Translations under genes and position numbers: made by a program
The notes under the pieces: model-generated
Seen by the model: only the letters and a program-made list of their open reading frames with translations
Told to the model about the DNA's origin: nothing
The model's database searches: none
Origin: Streptomyces sp. NBC_01431
GTDB lineage: Bacteria > Actinomycetota > Actinomycetes > Streptomycetales > Streptomycetaceae
Direction of reading: 5' to 3'
DNA length: 64,000 nucleotides
Assembly (NCBI RefSeq): GCF_036231355.1
Contig: NZ_CP109496.1
Location: 434,001 to 498,000 of the forward strand
Shown: positions 53,704 through 62,033 of the stretch, in pieces
Layout: the number at the start of each line of letters is the position of its first letter
Numbering within the stretch: position 1 is the stretch's first letter

Positions 53704-54327
53704 ATGCCCAGCTCCTCCGCGTCTCAGGCCCCCGCCCCTGATCCCGACCGTCGGCCCCCCGGGGGGCCCGTACTCCAGGACTCGGTGACCGAGGCGATCT
53801 CAGCCGCCTTCTTCGAGGAACTGGCGTCGGTCGGCTACGCGCGACTCTCCCTGGAAGCGGTCGCCAAGCGGGCCGGGGCGGGCAAGGCCGCCATCTACCG
53901 CCGCTGGCCATCCAAGCTGGAGATGACCGTCGCCCTGGTCTCCGCGGTGGCCGTGGACGCACCCGAGGTCGCCGACAGCGGCACCCTGCGCGGCGACGTG
54001 CTCGCTTTCCTCACCGAGCTCGCCGGCGCATTGCGACACCGGCTCATTTCGAAGATCATCCCCGACCTGGTCGCCGAGGGCACCCGTAACCCCGAGTTGG
54101 GGCAGGCACTGTTCACCGCTGTCCGCGATGCCCGGCGCATCAAGGCCACCCACATGCTTGAACGAGCGATCGAGCGCGGCGAACTCCCCGCGGACGTGGA
54201 CCGCGAATTCGCGCTCGACCTCCTCGCGGGCCCGCTCTACTGGCGCCTCGCGGTCGTCCACACCCCGACCGCCCCCGACTACCTCGACCGCCTCGCCGAC
54301 AAACTCCTCGCCGCCTTCATTGCCTGA
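53704..54327 (+). CDS. TetR family transcriptional regulator
   Basis: 207 aa. Disordered Pro-rich N-terminus (1-25), then HTH: ISAAFFEELASVGYARLSLE, AVAKRAGAGKAAIYRRWPSK (recognition helix with YRRWPSK, typical of TetR_C_6/AcrR-like subgroup). The ligand domain includes TELAGALRHRLISKIIPDLV and LLAGPLYWRLAV. Divergent from the alpha/beta hydrolase and likely its repressor via the 25-base palindrome. Confidence 0.92.
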   Translation: MPSSSASQAPAPDPDRRPPGGPVLQDSVTEAISAAFFEELASVGYARLSLEAVAKRAGAGKAAIYRRWPSKLEMTVALVSAVAVDAPEVADSGTLRGDVLAFLTELAGALRHRLISKIIPDLVAEGTRNPELGQALFTAVRDARRIKATHMLERAIERGELPADVDREFALDLLAGPLYWRLAVVHTPTAPDYLDRLADKLLAAFIA

Positions 54328-54611
54328 CCACCTGGCGGCGGACGGGCATCGACAGCACGTGGTACGGGCGAGGAGTGGTCGGCCGGGTACGGCGAAGTCC
54401 TCGCCGGCCACTTCGCCTTCGGAGACTGGAGAGGACCATGTGACGAACCGCGCGACTGATCAGGGTGGGGCACTCCAGCGGATCCCCATCTCCGCGCGAG
54501 GGCAGGACCGGAGAGGGATCCCCTCACCCATTCCCAGCGGGGAAGTCCCCCTGACCGGCCCGCCACCGATATCCGGTGGCGCACACAGCAGCCTGTAGTG
54601 AAGATCGCGCC

Positions 54612-55172
54612 ATGCATGCCTTCCTGGAAACCGAACAGCTCGTGCTGCGCCCGTTCACCGACGCCGACGCCGACGGCCTGTTCGCGCTGGACAACGACCC
54701 CGACGTCATGCGCTTCATCAACGGCGGCCGGCCGGTGAGCCGGGGGGCGATCCATACGCAGACCCTGCCGCGGCTCCTCCACGACTATCCGTGCTTCGGT
54801 ACCCGCGGCTACTGGGCCGCCGAGGAGAAGACCACCGGGGCCTTCCTGGGCTGGTTCGAGTTCCGCCCCCTTGACGAGCACAGTCCCGCCGTGGTCGAAC
54901 TCGGCTACCGGCTGAACAAGGCCGCCTGGGGCAAGGGCCATGCCACAGCGGGATCGAGGGCCTTGATCAGCAAAGGCTTCACCGCCCTCGCGGTGGAGCG
55001 GGTCACCGCGAACACCATGGCCGCGAACACACGGTCCCGGCGCGTGATGGAGAAGGCGGGACTGTCATTCGTCCGGCACTTCACCGGAGACTGGCCAGAG
55101 GCGATCGCAGGATCCGAACACGGCGAAGTCGAGTATGACCTCGCCCGGACCGACTGGGAACAGCGTCGGTAG
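54612..55172 (+). CDS. GNAT acetyltransferase, RimJ/RimL type
   Basis: 186 aa from ATG 54612 (MHAFLETEQLVLRPFTDADA). RimJ/L motifs: ETEQLVLRPF at the start, NDPDVMRFINGG near residue 30, VELGYRLNKAAWGKGHATAG near residue 95 (acetyl-CoA loop) and NTMAANTRSRRVMEKAGLSF near 135. It acetylates an N-terminal or side-chain amine of a protein or small molecule. Weak ribosome binding site. Not in an operon. Confidence 0.9.
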   Translation: MHAFLETEQLVLRPFTDADADGLFALDNDPDVMRFINGGRPVSRGAIHTQTLPRLLHDYPCFGTRGYWAAEEKTTGAFLGWFEFRPLDEHSPAVVELGYRLNKAAWGKGHATAGSRALISKGFTALAVERVTANTMAANTRSRRVMEKAGLSFVRHFTGDWPEAIAGSEHGEVEYDLARTDWEQRR

Positions 55173-55393
55173 CCGCCAGTTGTGCGGTCTGAGCCGAGGT
55201 CTCCGTTCCACACAGTTCCCAGGTGCTCCACAGTCATCCACAATCCTTGACTACTGCTCAGCGAGTGCCCATCGCCCCACAAGCGAGAGTTCCGTGACGC
55301 ACGGGATCCTGACGCCCGACATCCGGCCTCAGGTTTGTGGGTTCTCGGTGGCGGCAATCGTCTGGCGCAGAATGCGGTGGATGACGGGCAGCG

Positions 55394-55801
55394 GTGATCG
55401 ACCCGGTGCTCCGGGCGGCGGCCGATCATGGCGGGCTGCCCGTGGTCGTGCACGGATTCGCCCCGACGACGGCGGACGATCTGGTAACTCTGTCGGCGCT
55501 CGCCGGCCGGTACCCGACGGTTCCGCTGGTGGTCAGCCAGCTCGGGGGGCTGAACTGGATGCAGGCTGTCGAGCTGGTCCGGGACACTCCGAACATGTAC
55601 CTGGAACTGTCCACGGCCAACGTCGTTTTCGCGGTCCGGCTGGCCATCAAGGAGATCCCGGACCGGACCCTGTTCGGTTCCGATGCCCCGTACGGGGATC
55701 CGGTTCTCACCCGGGCGATGGTGGAGCGGGTCACAAGCCCGGGTGAGATACGCGACCGCGTGCTCGGCGGGACGATCGCCGAATTGGCCGGTCTCGCGTG
55801 A
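55394..55801 (+). pseudogene. Amidohydrolase (PF04909-type), C-terminal half only
   Basis: 135-aa frame from GTG 55394. It matches the second half of an aminocarboxymuconate/TIM-barrel amidohydrolase: DHGGLPVVVHGFAPTTADDL (metal His), TVPLVVSQLGGLNW, NMYLELSTANVVFAVRLAIK and DRTLFGSDAPYGDPVLTRAM with the conserved Asp. The N-terminal half with the first HxH zinc pair is missing and is not found upstream. It is a 5' deletion remnant, or less likely a short protein. Confidence 0.65.
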
Positions 55802-56191
55802 CCTGACCTGTCGGGGACCTTGGGGTGGTCGAGGTCAACTGCCGGAGCCCAGCGGGAGTTCGATTACGGATGATCGGCTCCAGCCGGGTCAGGTCGCGTA
55901 CTGCGGCCAGGTCGTGCGTGAAGTCGGTTCGCTGCATGGTGCGTTCGCGTACGAGTCGAGCCTTCTTCAGGCGCGCGAGCACGAGGTGAGGCGCGGAACC
56001 CCTTACGCGTCCAGCCTCATCACAGGCGTGACGAGCCGCCTCCGTGGCCTGGGCATCGCCACATGGCTACGCTGGCGAGATGGCTAGACGCCCGGTCGCA
56101 GGAGGCGGACGTGGTGATGGACGCGCTGGTCCGCCACGGATTCCTGTACCGCGAACCGGTCGGCGCCCGACAGCGGAAGATTTCAAGTCCA
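55802..56191. other. Intergenic stretch with a small ORF cut by the IS element
   Basis: A frame from ATG 56063 (MATLARWLDARSQEADVVMD, then ALVRHGFLYREPVGARQRKI) looks like a winged-helix fragment and runs straight into the IS end at 56192. The downstream side of the IS does not continue it. No other gene seen. Confidence 0.35.
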
Positions 56192-56208
56192 GTGAGACGG
56201 TCGTGACG

Positions 56209-57279
56209 CTATGAGGTTTGTGGTGCGGGTTCCTGGTGCTTGGCCGGGTCGTTGATCCATGCCGTCTGGGGTATCTCGGGTGGTCGGGGGCGGCGGCCGA
56301 AGCGTTCGGGGTGGCGGGCGTATGCCTCGGCGAGGGTGACCGCGCGCTGGTCGCGGACCTCCTCGGCGGTTCCGAAGTGGACGGAGGCGGGGGTGTGCCA
56401 GCCGATGCCCGAGTGCCGGTGCTCGTGGTTGTAATACGCGATGAACGCGTCGAACCATTCGCGGGCGTGGGCCAGCGAATCGAACCGCTCGGGGTAGTCC
56501 GCCATGTACTTCGTGGTCTTGAACTGGGCCTCGCTGTAAGGGTTGTCGTTGGAGACCTTCGGCCGCGAGTGTGACCGCGTCACGCCCAGATCGATCAGTA
56601 GTTGGGAGACCTTCTTCGACGTCATCGAGGTGCCGCGGTCCGCGTGCACGGTCTGGGGAACGATGCCGTTGCGGGCGATGGTCTCGCGGAGCAACTCCTC
56701 GGCCCGCACCGCTGATTCGGCTCGCTCGACGGTGTGGCCGACGATGTACCGGCTGAAGATGTCGATGATGACGTAGGCGTGATACCAGACGCCCTTGACC
56801 GGTCCGGCCGCCTTGGTGATGTCCCAGGTGAACACCTGCGAGGGTCCGGTGGCGACCAGCTCGGGCACTGCCTTGGCGGGATGGGTGGCCTGCCGTCGGC
56901 GCTCGCCGGACTGGTCCTGCTCGCGCAGGATCCGGTACATCGTCGAGACGGAGCAGTGGTAGCGCCCGGCATCCAGCTCGCGGGCCCAGATTTGTGCGGG
57001 CGCCAGCTCGGCGTACTCGTCGCCGTTCATCAACTCCAGTACGGCGGCCCGCTCTTCGGCCGTCAGTGCCGACGGCTGCATCTGCGGGGCACGTGCTCTG
57101 CGTGGTGGTGCCGGCCGGAGCTGGCGGTAGTGCGTGGCGCGGGAGCGGCCGGTCAGCCGACAGGCGGCCGTGATGCCCAGCTGAGTCTCGACGCCGGTGA
57201 ACGCCTCGTCCACGACAGGGTCGGCGGCAGGCTTCAGTCCGCGCTCTCGGAGATCATTTCCAAGAGCGCGGAAGCTTTT
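56209..57279 (-). CDS. IS3 family transposase OrfB (DDE integrase core)
   Basis: About 355 aa, expressed as the downstream half of OrfAB after frameshifting, so no own start is needed. After the HTH_21-like region (CRLTGRSRATHYRQLRPAPP) the rve integrase core has the DDE triad: Asp in VFTWDITKAAG, Asp in TVHADRGTSMTS and Glu in SNDNPYSEAQFKTTKYM; end segments HRHSGIGWHTPASVHFG are typical of IS3 OrfB. It cuts and joins DNA at the IS ends. The frame begins within orfA. Confidence 0.93.
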   Translation of the reverse strand, partial: KSFRALGNDLRERGLKPAADPVVDEAFTGVETQLGITAACRLTGRSRATHYRQLRPAPPRRARAPQMQPSALTAEERAAVLELMNGDEYAELAPAQIWARELDAGRYHCSVSTMYRILREQDQSGERRRQATHPAKAVPELVATGPSQVFTWDITKAAGPVKGVWYHAYVIIDIFSRYIVGHTVERAESAVRAEELLRETIARNGIVPQTVHADRGTSMTSKKVSQLLIDLGVTRSHSRPKVSNDNPYSEAQFKTTKYMADYPERFDSLAHAREWFDAFIAYYNHEHRHSGIGWHTPASVHFGTAEEVRDQRAVTLAEAYARHPERFGRRPRPPEIPQTAWINDPAKHQEPAPQTS

Positions 57280-57617
57280 CCCATAACTTCCAGCGCGGCC
57301 TTGTTCCGGGCCAGTTCCTTCTCCAGCCGTTCCACCTGGCGACGCAGCTTCTCGTTGTCTGCCTCGGCGGCCGACTTCTTCGGACGGGCCGGGCTGGTGC
57401 GCTTGTCGACCAGCTTTTCCAGGGCCCCGGCATCCCGCGCAGCCCGCCATTCCTTGACATGCGAGTGGTACAGGCGCTCGCGGCGCAGGACCGCGCCCTT
57501 CTCGTTCTTGGGTGCGGCGTCGTACTCAGCCACGATCCGCAGCTTGTACTCCGGGCTGAACGTGCGGCGCTTTGGCCTGGGAGCCGGGTCGGATCCGGCG
57601 GGCTTGGTGCTGGTCAT
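57234..57617 (-). CDS. IS3 family transposase OrfA
   Basis: 127 aa. HTH region RRTFSPEYKLRIVAEYDAAP, then RRERLYHSHVKEWRAARDAG, followed by a leucine-zipper-like coiled coil (NEKLRRQVERLEKELARNKA) used for multimerisation. It overlaps orfB by about 46 bases, with the frameshift site near its end. Binds the IS ends in the family. Confidence 0.93.
   Translation of the reverse strand: MTSTKPAGSDPAPRPKRRTFSPEYKLRIVAEYDAAPKNEKGAVLRRERLYHSHVKEWRAARDAGALEKLVDKRTSPARPKKSAAEADNEKLRRQVERLEKELARNKAALEVMGKASALLEMISESAD
57276..57282 (-). promoter_or_regulatory. GGGAAAA slippery heptamer for -1 frameshifting
   Basis: On the transposase strand the orfA codons GGA AAA GCT are preceded by G, giving G-GGA-AAA, a canonical X-XXY-YYZ site. 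Slipping back one base gives GGG AAA AGC in the orfB frame (SYGKSFRAL). This makes the OrfAB fusion transposase. Confidence 0.8.
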
Positions 57618-57732
57618 GAGGGGGTGGCTCTCCTGTCGTGCCCTCTCAGGCTAACCCGCCGAAGCGGAACGTCTCACCCAAGGCTGACAGAGAGGGCAGA
57701 AACAGCCGAGGTATCTCACCCAAGGTCAGGAG

Positions 57733-58320
57733 TTGAGCCAGGTGGAACCGCTCCAGATCACCGGCGACAAGTCGCTCACGGCGCGTCCCATGCTGCCGGA
57801 GGACGAACCCGCCGCGAGTCGCGTGCTGGCGGCCTGCGAGGACCATTTCCTCGCGGCCACCGGTTCTCCCGCCCTGGCCGCCGACGTACAGAGCCTGTAC
57901 TACTCCCTGCCGGACTGTGCCGACTTCGAACAGAAGCACCTGCTCGTCCTGTGCGACGGGGCAGAGGTGGTGGGCGTGGTCGACGCCGTCGCGGGCTGTC
58001 CCGACGCGCGCAGCTGTTCGGTGGGGCTGTTCCTCCTCACCCCCAAGGCCCGCCGTAAGGGCATGGGCACGCTGGTGGCCCGGCACCTGCTCCGGGAGGC
58101 CGCGGCCCGGGGACTGCGACGGGTGACCGCCACCTGTCCGCAAAGCTGGACGCCCGGCTTGGCGTTCCTTGAGAAGCTGGACTTCGAGGTGCACCCACCG
58201 CGACAGAAGACCGCCTCGACAGTGGGTAACCGGCGTGGTTCCGCCACCGAGAGGGACTTGTGCACCGCCGTCCGGGAAGAGCACGAGCCCCCGCGCGGTG
58301 TCGGCCAACACGACAGGTAG
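57733..58320 (+). CDS. GNAT family N-acetyltransferase
   Basis: About 195 aa from TTG 57733. Core: ITGDKSLTARPMLPEDEPAA, HLLVLCDGAEVVGVVDAVAG, SVGLFLLTPKARRKGMGTLV (acetyl-CoA loop RRKGMG), ARGLRRVTATCPQSWTPGLA, LEKLDFEVHPP. The first 60 bases are close to the IS end, and a repeated TCTCACCCAAGG (57672 and 57714) suggests past rearrangement, so the original promoter or start may be altered. Substrate unknown. Confidence 0.78.
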   Translation: MSQVEPLQITGDKSLTARPMLPEDEPAASRVLAACEDHFLAATGSPALAADVQSLYYSLPDCADFEQKHLLVLCDGAEVVGVVDAVAGCPDARSCSVGLFLLTPKARRKGMGTLVARHLLREAAARGLRRVTATCPQSWTPGLAFLEKLDFEVHPPRQKTASTVGNRRGSATERDLCTAVREEHEPPRGVGQHDR

Positions 58321-58324
58321 CCAC

Positions 58325-58520
58325 GATGTACTTGGCCGCACTGTCGGGAGGCCCACTTCACCTGGTGGAGCGGGCTGTTGTAGGCGGAGATGAAGGCGCG
58401 TGTGGTGCTGTGGGCGGCGAGGCACGGGGGGTCGGCGCTGCCGTAGATGTCGCAGGGTGAGGGCGAGGCGGCCTGTGACGCGCCCGGCAGCACCAGCAGC
58501 ATGCCGAGCACGACGGACAC
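58325..58520 (-). pseudogene. Alpha-L-arabinofuranosidase B (GH54) N-terminal remnant
   Basis: Reading leftward: signal peptide (RRCLAVVSVVLGMLLVLPGA, then SQA) and SPSPCDIYGSADPPCLAAHS, TTRAFISAYNSPLHQVKWAS. This is the characteristic start of the GH54 catalytic domain (PCDIYASGGTPCVAAHSTTR in normal copies). After about 50 mature residues the similarity ends in unrelated sequence antisense to the GNAT gene. The active-site region is missing. The upstream AAGGAG is present but the start codon is unclear. Confidence 0.65.
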
Positions 58521-58689
58521 AACGGCGAGGCAGCGCCGGCTCCTTCCCCGTCACACAGAGCCACCGCCACAGCGAGCTGGTGCCCACGACACCACCGCGG
58601 GCCATGATGGGAGGAGGAGCGTGCATGACCGGTGCGGTGAGGGGCACACACACTCGCACAGGCCCGCCGACCGAGAGAGGGAGGTCACG

Positions 58690-59358
58690 GTGGGTGAGAA
58701 GGACGGCTTGCGGACCTACCGCGGGAAGCGGCACTTCGACAAGACGAGCGAGCCGCGCGGCGAGAGCTCCGAGGGAGCAGAAGCGTGCGGCGACGGCAGC
58801 GAGCCCACGTTCGTGGTGCAGATCCACGACGCAAGCTCCCTGCACTTCGACTTCCGTCTGGAGGTCGACGGTGTACTCAAGTCCTGGTCGATTCCCAAAG
58901 GGCCGTCCACCGATCCGCGTGACAAGCGACTCGCCATCCCCACCGAGGACCACCCCTTGGACTACCGGGACTTCGAGGGAGTGATCCCCCGGGGCGAGTA
59001 CGGCGGTGGGACCGTCATCGTCTGGGACCGCGGCACGTATCGGCCCACCAGCCACGACAAGCGCAACCGTCCGGTGCCCTTCGCGGAGGCACTGGACAAC
59101 GGCCATGCCACGTTCGACCTGCACGGAGAGAAGCTTCACGGACAGTACGCGCTGACCCGGTTCCACGGTCGCGAGGAGGCGAGCGAGGGACCGGCCCGGA
59201 AACCGACGTGGCTGCTGGTGCGGACCGGCTCGGGCCGCGGCGCCCGCGGCGGCGGCACCCCCGACCCGCGGCGGGCCCGCTCGGTACGCAGCGGCCGTAC
59301 GCTGCGCCAGCTGGCACAGGCACCGGACGCCGAGACGTGGGACCCGGAACGGCGGTGA
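58690..59358 (+). CDS. LigD-type 3'-phosphoesterase domain protein
   Basis: 222 aa from GTG 58690, GGGAGG 6 bases upstream. LigD PE domain: TYRGKRHFDKTSEP at the start, FVVQIHDASSLHFDFRLEVD with catalytic His and H-x-D-x-R near residue 55, LKSWSIPKGPS, then GVIPRGEYGGGTVIVWDRGT near residue 105. The enzyme trims 3'-phosphates and ribonucleotides at DNA ends. In mycobacteria PE is fused to polymerase and ligase; here it is separate and is the first of an operon with the ligase (6-base gap) and the polymerase. Confidence 0.92.
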   Translation: MGEKDGLRTYRGKRHFDKTSEPRGESSEGAEACGDGSEPTFVVQIHDASSLHFDFRLEVDGVLKSWSIPKGPSTDPRDKRLAIPTEDHPLDYRDFEGVIPRGEYGGGTVIVWDRGTYRPTSHDKRNRPVPFAEALDNGHATFDLHGEKLHGQYALTRFHGREEASEGPARKPTWLLVRTGSGRGARGGGTPDPRRARSVRSGRTLRQLAQAPDAETWDPERR

Positions 59359-59364
59359 TCGGGA

Positions 59365-60375
59365 GTGACCGGCCTGCTGGACACGTTGCCGCCCGAGTTG
59401 GCCGACCGCACGACGGAGGCGGCGCCGGGCGTGGAACTGGCGGCGTCACCGATGCTGGCGACGCTCAGCGACCGCCGTGACTTCGCCGGGGGCTGGGTCT
59501 TCGAGCGGAAGCTGGACGGCATCCGCGTCCTCGCGGTGCGGGAAGGGGGCAGGGTCACGCTCCGCTCCCGTTCGGGGCGACGGCTCGATGCCACATATCC
59601 GGAGATCGTCGACGCGCTCGCCGCCCAGAACTGCGCGGACTTCACGATCGACGGCGAGATCGTCGCCTACTCACACGGCAGGACGGATTTCGCCCGGCTC
59701 CAGCAGCGCATGGGACTCACCCGCCCCGCGGACGTGGCCGCGAGCAATGTGGCGGTGACGTATTACGTCTTCGATCTGCTGCGCCTGGAGGCCACGGACG
59801 TGCGGCACCTGCCGCTGCGCACCCGCAAGTCCCTGCTGCGACGCGCCCTGACGTTCGCGGCGCCGCTGCGGTTCACCACGCATCGCAACGAAGGCGGCCC
59901 CGAACTGCTCGATGACGCCTGCCGACGGGGCTGGGAGGGGCTCATCGCCAAGCGGGCCGACAGCACGTACCGGACGCGCCGTTCCAAGGACTGGCTCAAG
60001 CTGAAGTGTGCCCAGGGCCAGGAATTCGTCGTGGGCGGCTTCACGGAACCGGCGGGCAGCCGGGAGGGAATCGGAGCCCTGCTCATCGGCTACCACGCGG
60101 ACGGACTGCTGCACTACGCGGGCAAGGTCGGCACCGGATTCGACCGGCGCACCCTGCTCGACCTGCGGCACAGGCTCGACGGACTGCGAGCCGCCGACTC
60201 GCCCTTCGCGGACCGTCCCGCACTGCACGGCGCGCACTGGGTACGGCCGCGGCTCGTGGCGCAGATCGCCTTCGCGGAGTGGACGCGCGACGGCCTGCTG
60301 CGGCACCCCCGCTATCAAGGACTGCGGGACGACAAGGAACCGGCCGACGTCATCAGGGAGCACCCCAAGCCATGA
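59365..60375 (+). CDS. ATP-dependent DNA ligase (LigD ligase module)
   Basis: 336 aa. Nucleotidyltransferase motif I FERKLDGIRVLAV with the AMP-accepting Lys near residue 49, motif III FTIDGEIVAYS near 95, motif IIIa YYVFDLLRLE near 135, motif IV WEGLIAKRADSTYRTRRS near 190 and motif V DWLKLKCAQGQEFVVGGF near 215. The C-terminal OB-fold follows (GALLIGYHADGLLHYAGKVG). It seals double-strand breaks in non-homologous end joining. No Ku gene is in the window. Its stop overlaps the small gene at 60372. Confidence 0.94.
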   Translation: MTGLLDTLPPELADRTTEAAPGVELAASPMLATLSDRRDFAGGWVFERKLDGIRVLAVREGGRVTLRSRSGRRLDATYPEIVDALAAQNCADFTIDGEIVAYSHGRTDFARLQQRMGLTRPADVAASNVAVTYYVFDLLRLEATDVRHLPLRTRKSLLRRALTFAAPLRFTTHRNEGGPELLDDACRRGWEGLIAKRADSTYRTRRSKDWLKLKCAQGQEFVVGGFTEPAGSREGIGALLIGYHADGLLHYAGKVGTGFDRRTLLDLRHRLDGLRAADSPFADRPALHGAHWVRPRLVAQIAFAEWTRDGLLRHPRYQGLRDDKEPADVIREHPKP

Positions 60376-60521
60376 CCGACCACAGGAAAGTGATGCGGGC
60401 CCTGGCTGCGCGGGTACGGCAGACGTACGCGGGCGACACCCCGCGCACCGAACTGGCAGTGCTCAACCGGGCCGCGCTCGACCGGAAGGCGGCGGAAAAC
60501 TGCCTGGCGCGGGCCACCTGA
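60372..60521 (+). CDS. Small protein of 49 aa in the end-joining operon
   Basis: ATG overlaps the ligase stop as ATGA, so it is likely translated by coupling. Sequence MTDHRKVMRALAARVRQTYA then LAVLNRAALDRKAAENCLAR is basic and helical. Not recognised. It ends 37 bases before the polymerase gene. It could be a small partner of the repair enzymes or chance. Confidence 0.5.
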   Translation: MTDHRKVMRALAARVRQTYAGDTPRTELAVLNRAALDRKAAENCLARAT

Positions 60522-60558
60522 ACCGGACCGATCCCCCCTACAAATTAAGGGTGCCGCG

Positions 60559-61485
60559 ATGCCTGATACCGAGTCCCTGCGCGTTGGCCGGCGAACGCTG
60601 ACCCTGCACCGGCAGGACAAACCGCTCCTGCCCGCCGCTGATTCCGGCGGCCATGCCATAACCAAGGGCGACCTCGTCACGTACTACCGGCAGATCGCCC
60701 CGTTCATGCTCCCGCATCTGCGCGGCCGCCCCCTGATGCTGGAACGCCTCCCCGACGGCCTCGATGGGCCGCGCATCATGCAGAAGAACACCCCGGCCAA
60801 CTTTCCCGAGTGGATCACCCGGGTAGAGGTGGCCAAGGAGGGCGGCAGTGTTGTGCACACGGTGTGCGACGACACCGCGACGTTGGTGTTCCTCGCCGAC
60901 CAGGCCGCCATCACCCTGCACCGATGGCAGTCCAGGACGCCCCAGGTAGATCACCCCGACCGGCTGGTGTTCGACCTCGACCCCTCCGAGGACAGTGACT
61001 TCGACACCGTCCGCTCCGCAGCCCATCTGGTGCGGGAACTGCTGGATGACCTGGGGCTCGCTTCCGGAGTGATGACCACCGGCTCCCGCGGCTTGCACGT
61101 CGTGGCCCTTCTCAACGGCAGTCACGGCTTCGATGACGTCCACGACTTCGCCAAGCGGGCCGCCGACGTGCTGGCCGCGGCCCACCCGGAACACCTCACC
61201 ACCGCCGCCCGCAAGAAGCAACGCGGTGGTCGGCTCTACCTCGATGTGCAGCGCAACGCGTACGCGCAGACCAGCGTGGTCCCCTACACCGTGCGGGCGA
61301 AGGAGGGCGCCCCTGTCGCCACCCCCCTCGCCTGGGAGCAGCTCGACGACCCCGCTCTGTCCGCGCGGCGCTGGGCCATCACCGACGCCGCGGACCAGGC
61401 ACGCACCGACCCGTGGAGTGAATTGCCGCTCCGGGGGCGGTCATTGGGCCCGGCCCGTCGCAAACTGGAAGAGCTGAGTACGTGA
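60559..61485 (+). CDS. LigD-type primase-polymerase (eukaryotic-archaeal primase fold)
   Basis: 308 aa. PolDom features: LVTYYRQIAPFMLPHLRGRP near residue 40, IMQKNTPANFPEWI near 70, catalytic acids VFDLDPSEDSDF near 138 (D-x-D), TTGSRGLHVVALLNGSHGF with His near 172, RLYLDVQRNAYAQTSVVPYT with the third Asp near 225, then the C-terminal WEQLDDPALSARRWAI. It fills gaps with ribo- or deoxynucleotides during end joining. Third enzyme of the split LigD operon in the order PE, ligase, polymerase. Confidence 0.93.
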   Translation: MPDTESLRVGRRTLTLHRQDKPLLPAADSGGHAITKGDLVTYYRQIAPFMLPHLRGRPLMLERLPDGLDGPRIMQKNTPANFPEWITRVEVAKEGGSVVHTVCDDTATLVFLADQAAITLHRWQSRTPQVDHPDRLVFDLDPSEDSDFDTVRSAAHLVRELLDDLGLASGVMTTGSRGLHVVALLNGSHGFDDVHDFAKRAADVLAAAHPEHLTTAARKKQRGGRLYLDVQRNAYAQTSVVPYTVRAKEGAPVATPLAWEQLDDPALSARRWAITDAADQARTDPWSELPLRGRSLGPARRKLEELST

Positions 61486-61540
61486 TGCGGCCGCCGAAGT
61501 CGCCACTACCGGGGACGGCCGCTTGTTACTCTTTCCGGTC

Positions 61541-62017
61541 ATGCGAGCCCTCTTCCCAGGATCCTTCGACCCAGTCACTCAAGGGCACCGGGACATACTC
61601 CGGCGCGCCGCCCTCCTGTTCGACGAGGTCGTCGTGTGCGTGATGTTCAATTCGAACAAGACCGGCCGCTTCCCCATCACGGAACGGCTGGACCGGTTGC
61701 ACGCGGCGGCAACTGACTTGAGCAACGTCACGGTCGACTCCCACACCGGCGGCCTGCTGGTCGATTACTGCCGCCGAGTGGGAATCGACGTCGTCATCCG
61801 CGGAGTCCGCGGCGTTTCCGACCTCGACTACGAAATGCCGATGGCCCGCATGAACCACGAACTGGCCGGAGTGGAAACGTTCTTCATCCCTGCCGACCCC
61901 TCCCTCGCCCACATCTCCTCCACCCTCGTCACCACGATGAGTCAACAGGACCGTGTCCCGAAGGATGACTTGAGCAAGCTTCATCCCGCGGCTGGGGGCG
62001 GCAGCGGCGGTTCCTAA
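61541..62017 (+). CDS. coaD: Phosphopantetheine adenylyltransferase-like protein (CoaD paralogue)
   Basis: 158 aa from ATG 61541 (MRALFPGSFDPVTQGHRDIL), preferred over 61523 because it aligns with family starts. GSFDPVTxGH contains the nucleotidyltransferase T/HxGH motif; VIRGVRGVSDLDYEMPMARM and PADPSLAHISSTLVTTM match the substrate and ISS(S/T) motifs. The end after LVTT diverges (MSQQDRVPKDDLSKLHP) from housekeeping CoaD. The reaction would be 4'-phosphopantetheine + ATP to dephospho-CoA. The location outside a recG/rsmD context and its divergence suggest a second, accessory copy. Confidence 0.82.
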   Translation: MRALFPGSFDPVTQGHRDILRRAALLFDEVVVCVMFNSNKTGRFPITERLDRLHAAATDLSNVTVDSHTGGLLVDYCRRVGIDVVIRGVRGVSDLDYEMPMARMNHELAGVETFFIPADPSLAHISSTLVTTMSQQDRVPKDDLSKLHPAAGGGSGGS

Positions 62018-62033
62018 GACGTGTCCTACATGT

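Larger units (their letters stand above)
56192..57677. mobile_element. IS3-family insertion sequence, about 1.49 kb, apparently complete
   Basis: Ends match as inverted repeats: GTGAGACGGTC on the left (56192-) and, on the opposite strand, GTGAGACGTTC on the right (-57677). CCA flanks both sides (56189-56191 and 57678-57680), consistent with a 3-bp target duplication. It contains orfA and orfB in IS3 arrangement with a -1 frameshift heptamer. No internal stop or deletion was seen, so it may be active or recently inserted. Confidence 0.8.

Noticed and set aside
55200..55260. DnaA-box-like words (TCATCCACA, TTCCACACA) as a replication origin
   Set aside because: Only two imperfect boxes, no dnaA/dnaN nearby, and no cluster as in a Streptomyces oriC.
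57900..58520. A 206-aa secreted protein on the minus strand
   Set aside because: Only the first 65 residues resemble GH54; the rest is antisense of the GNAT gene.
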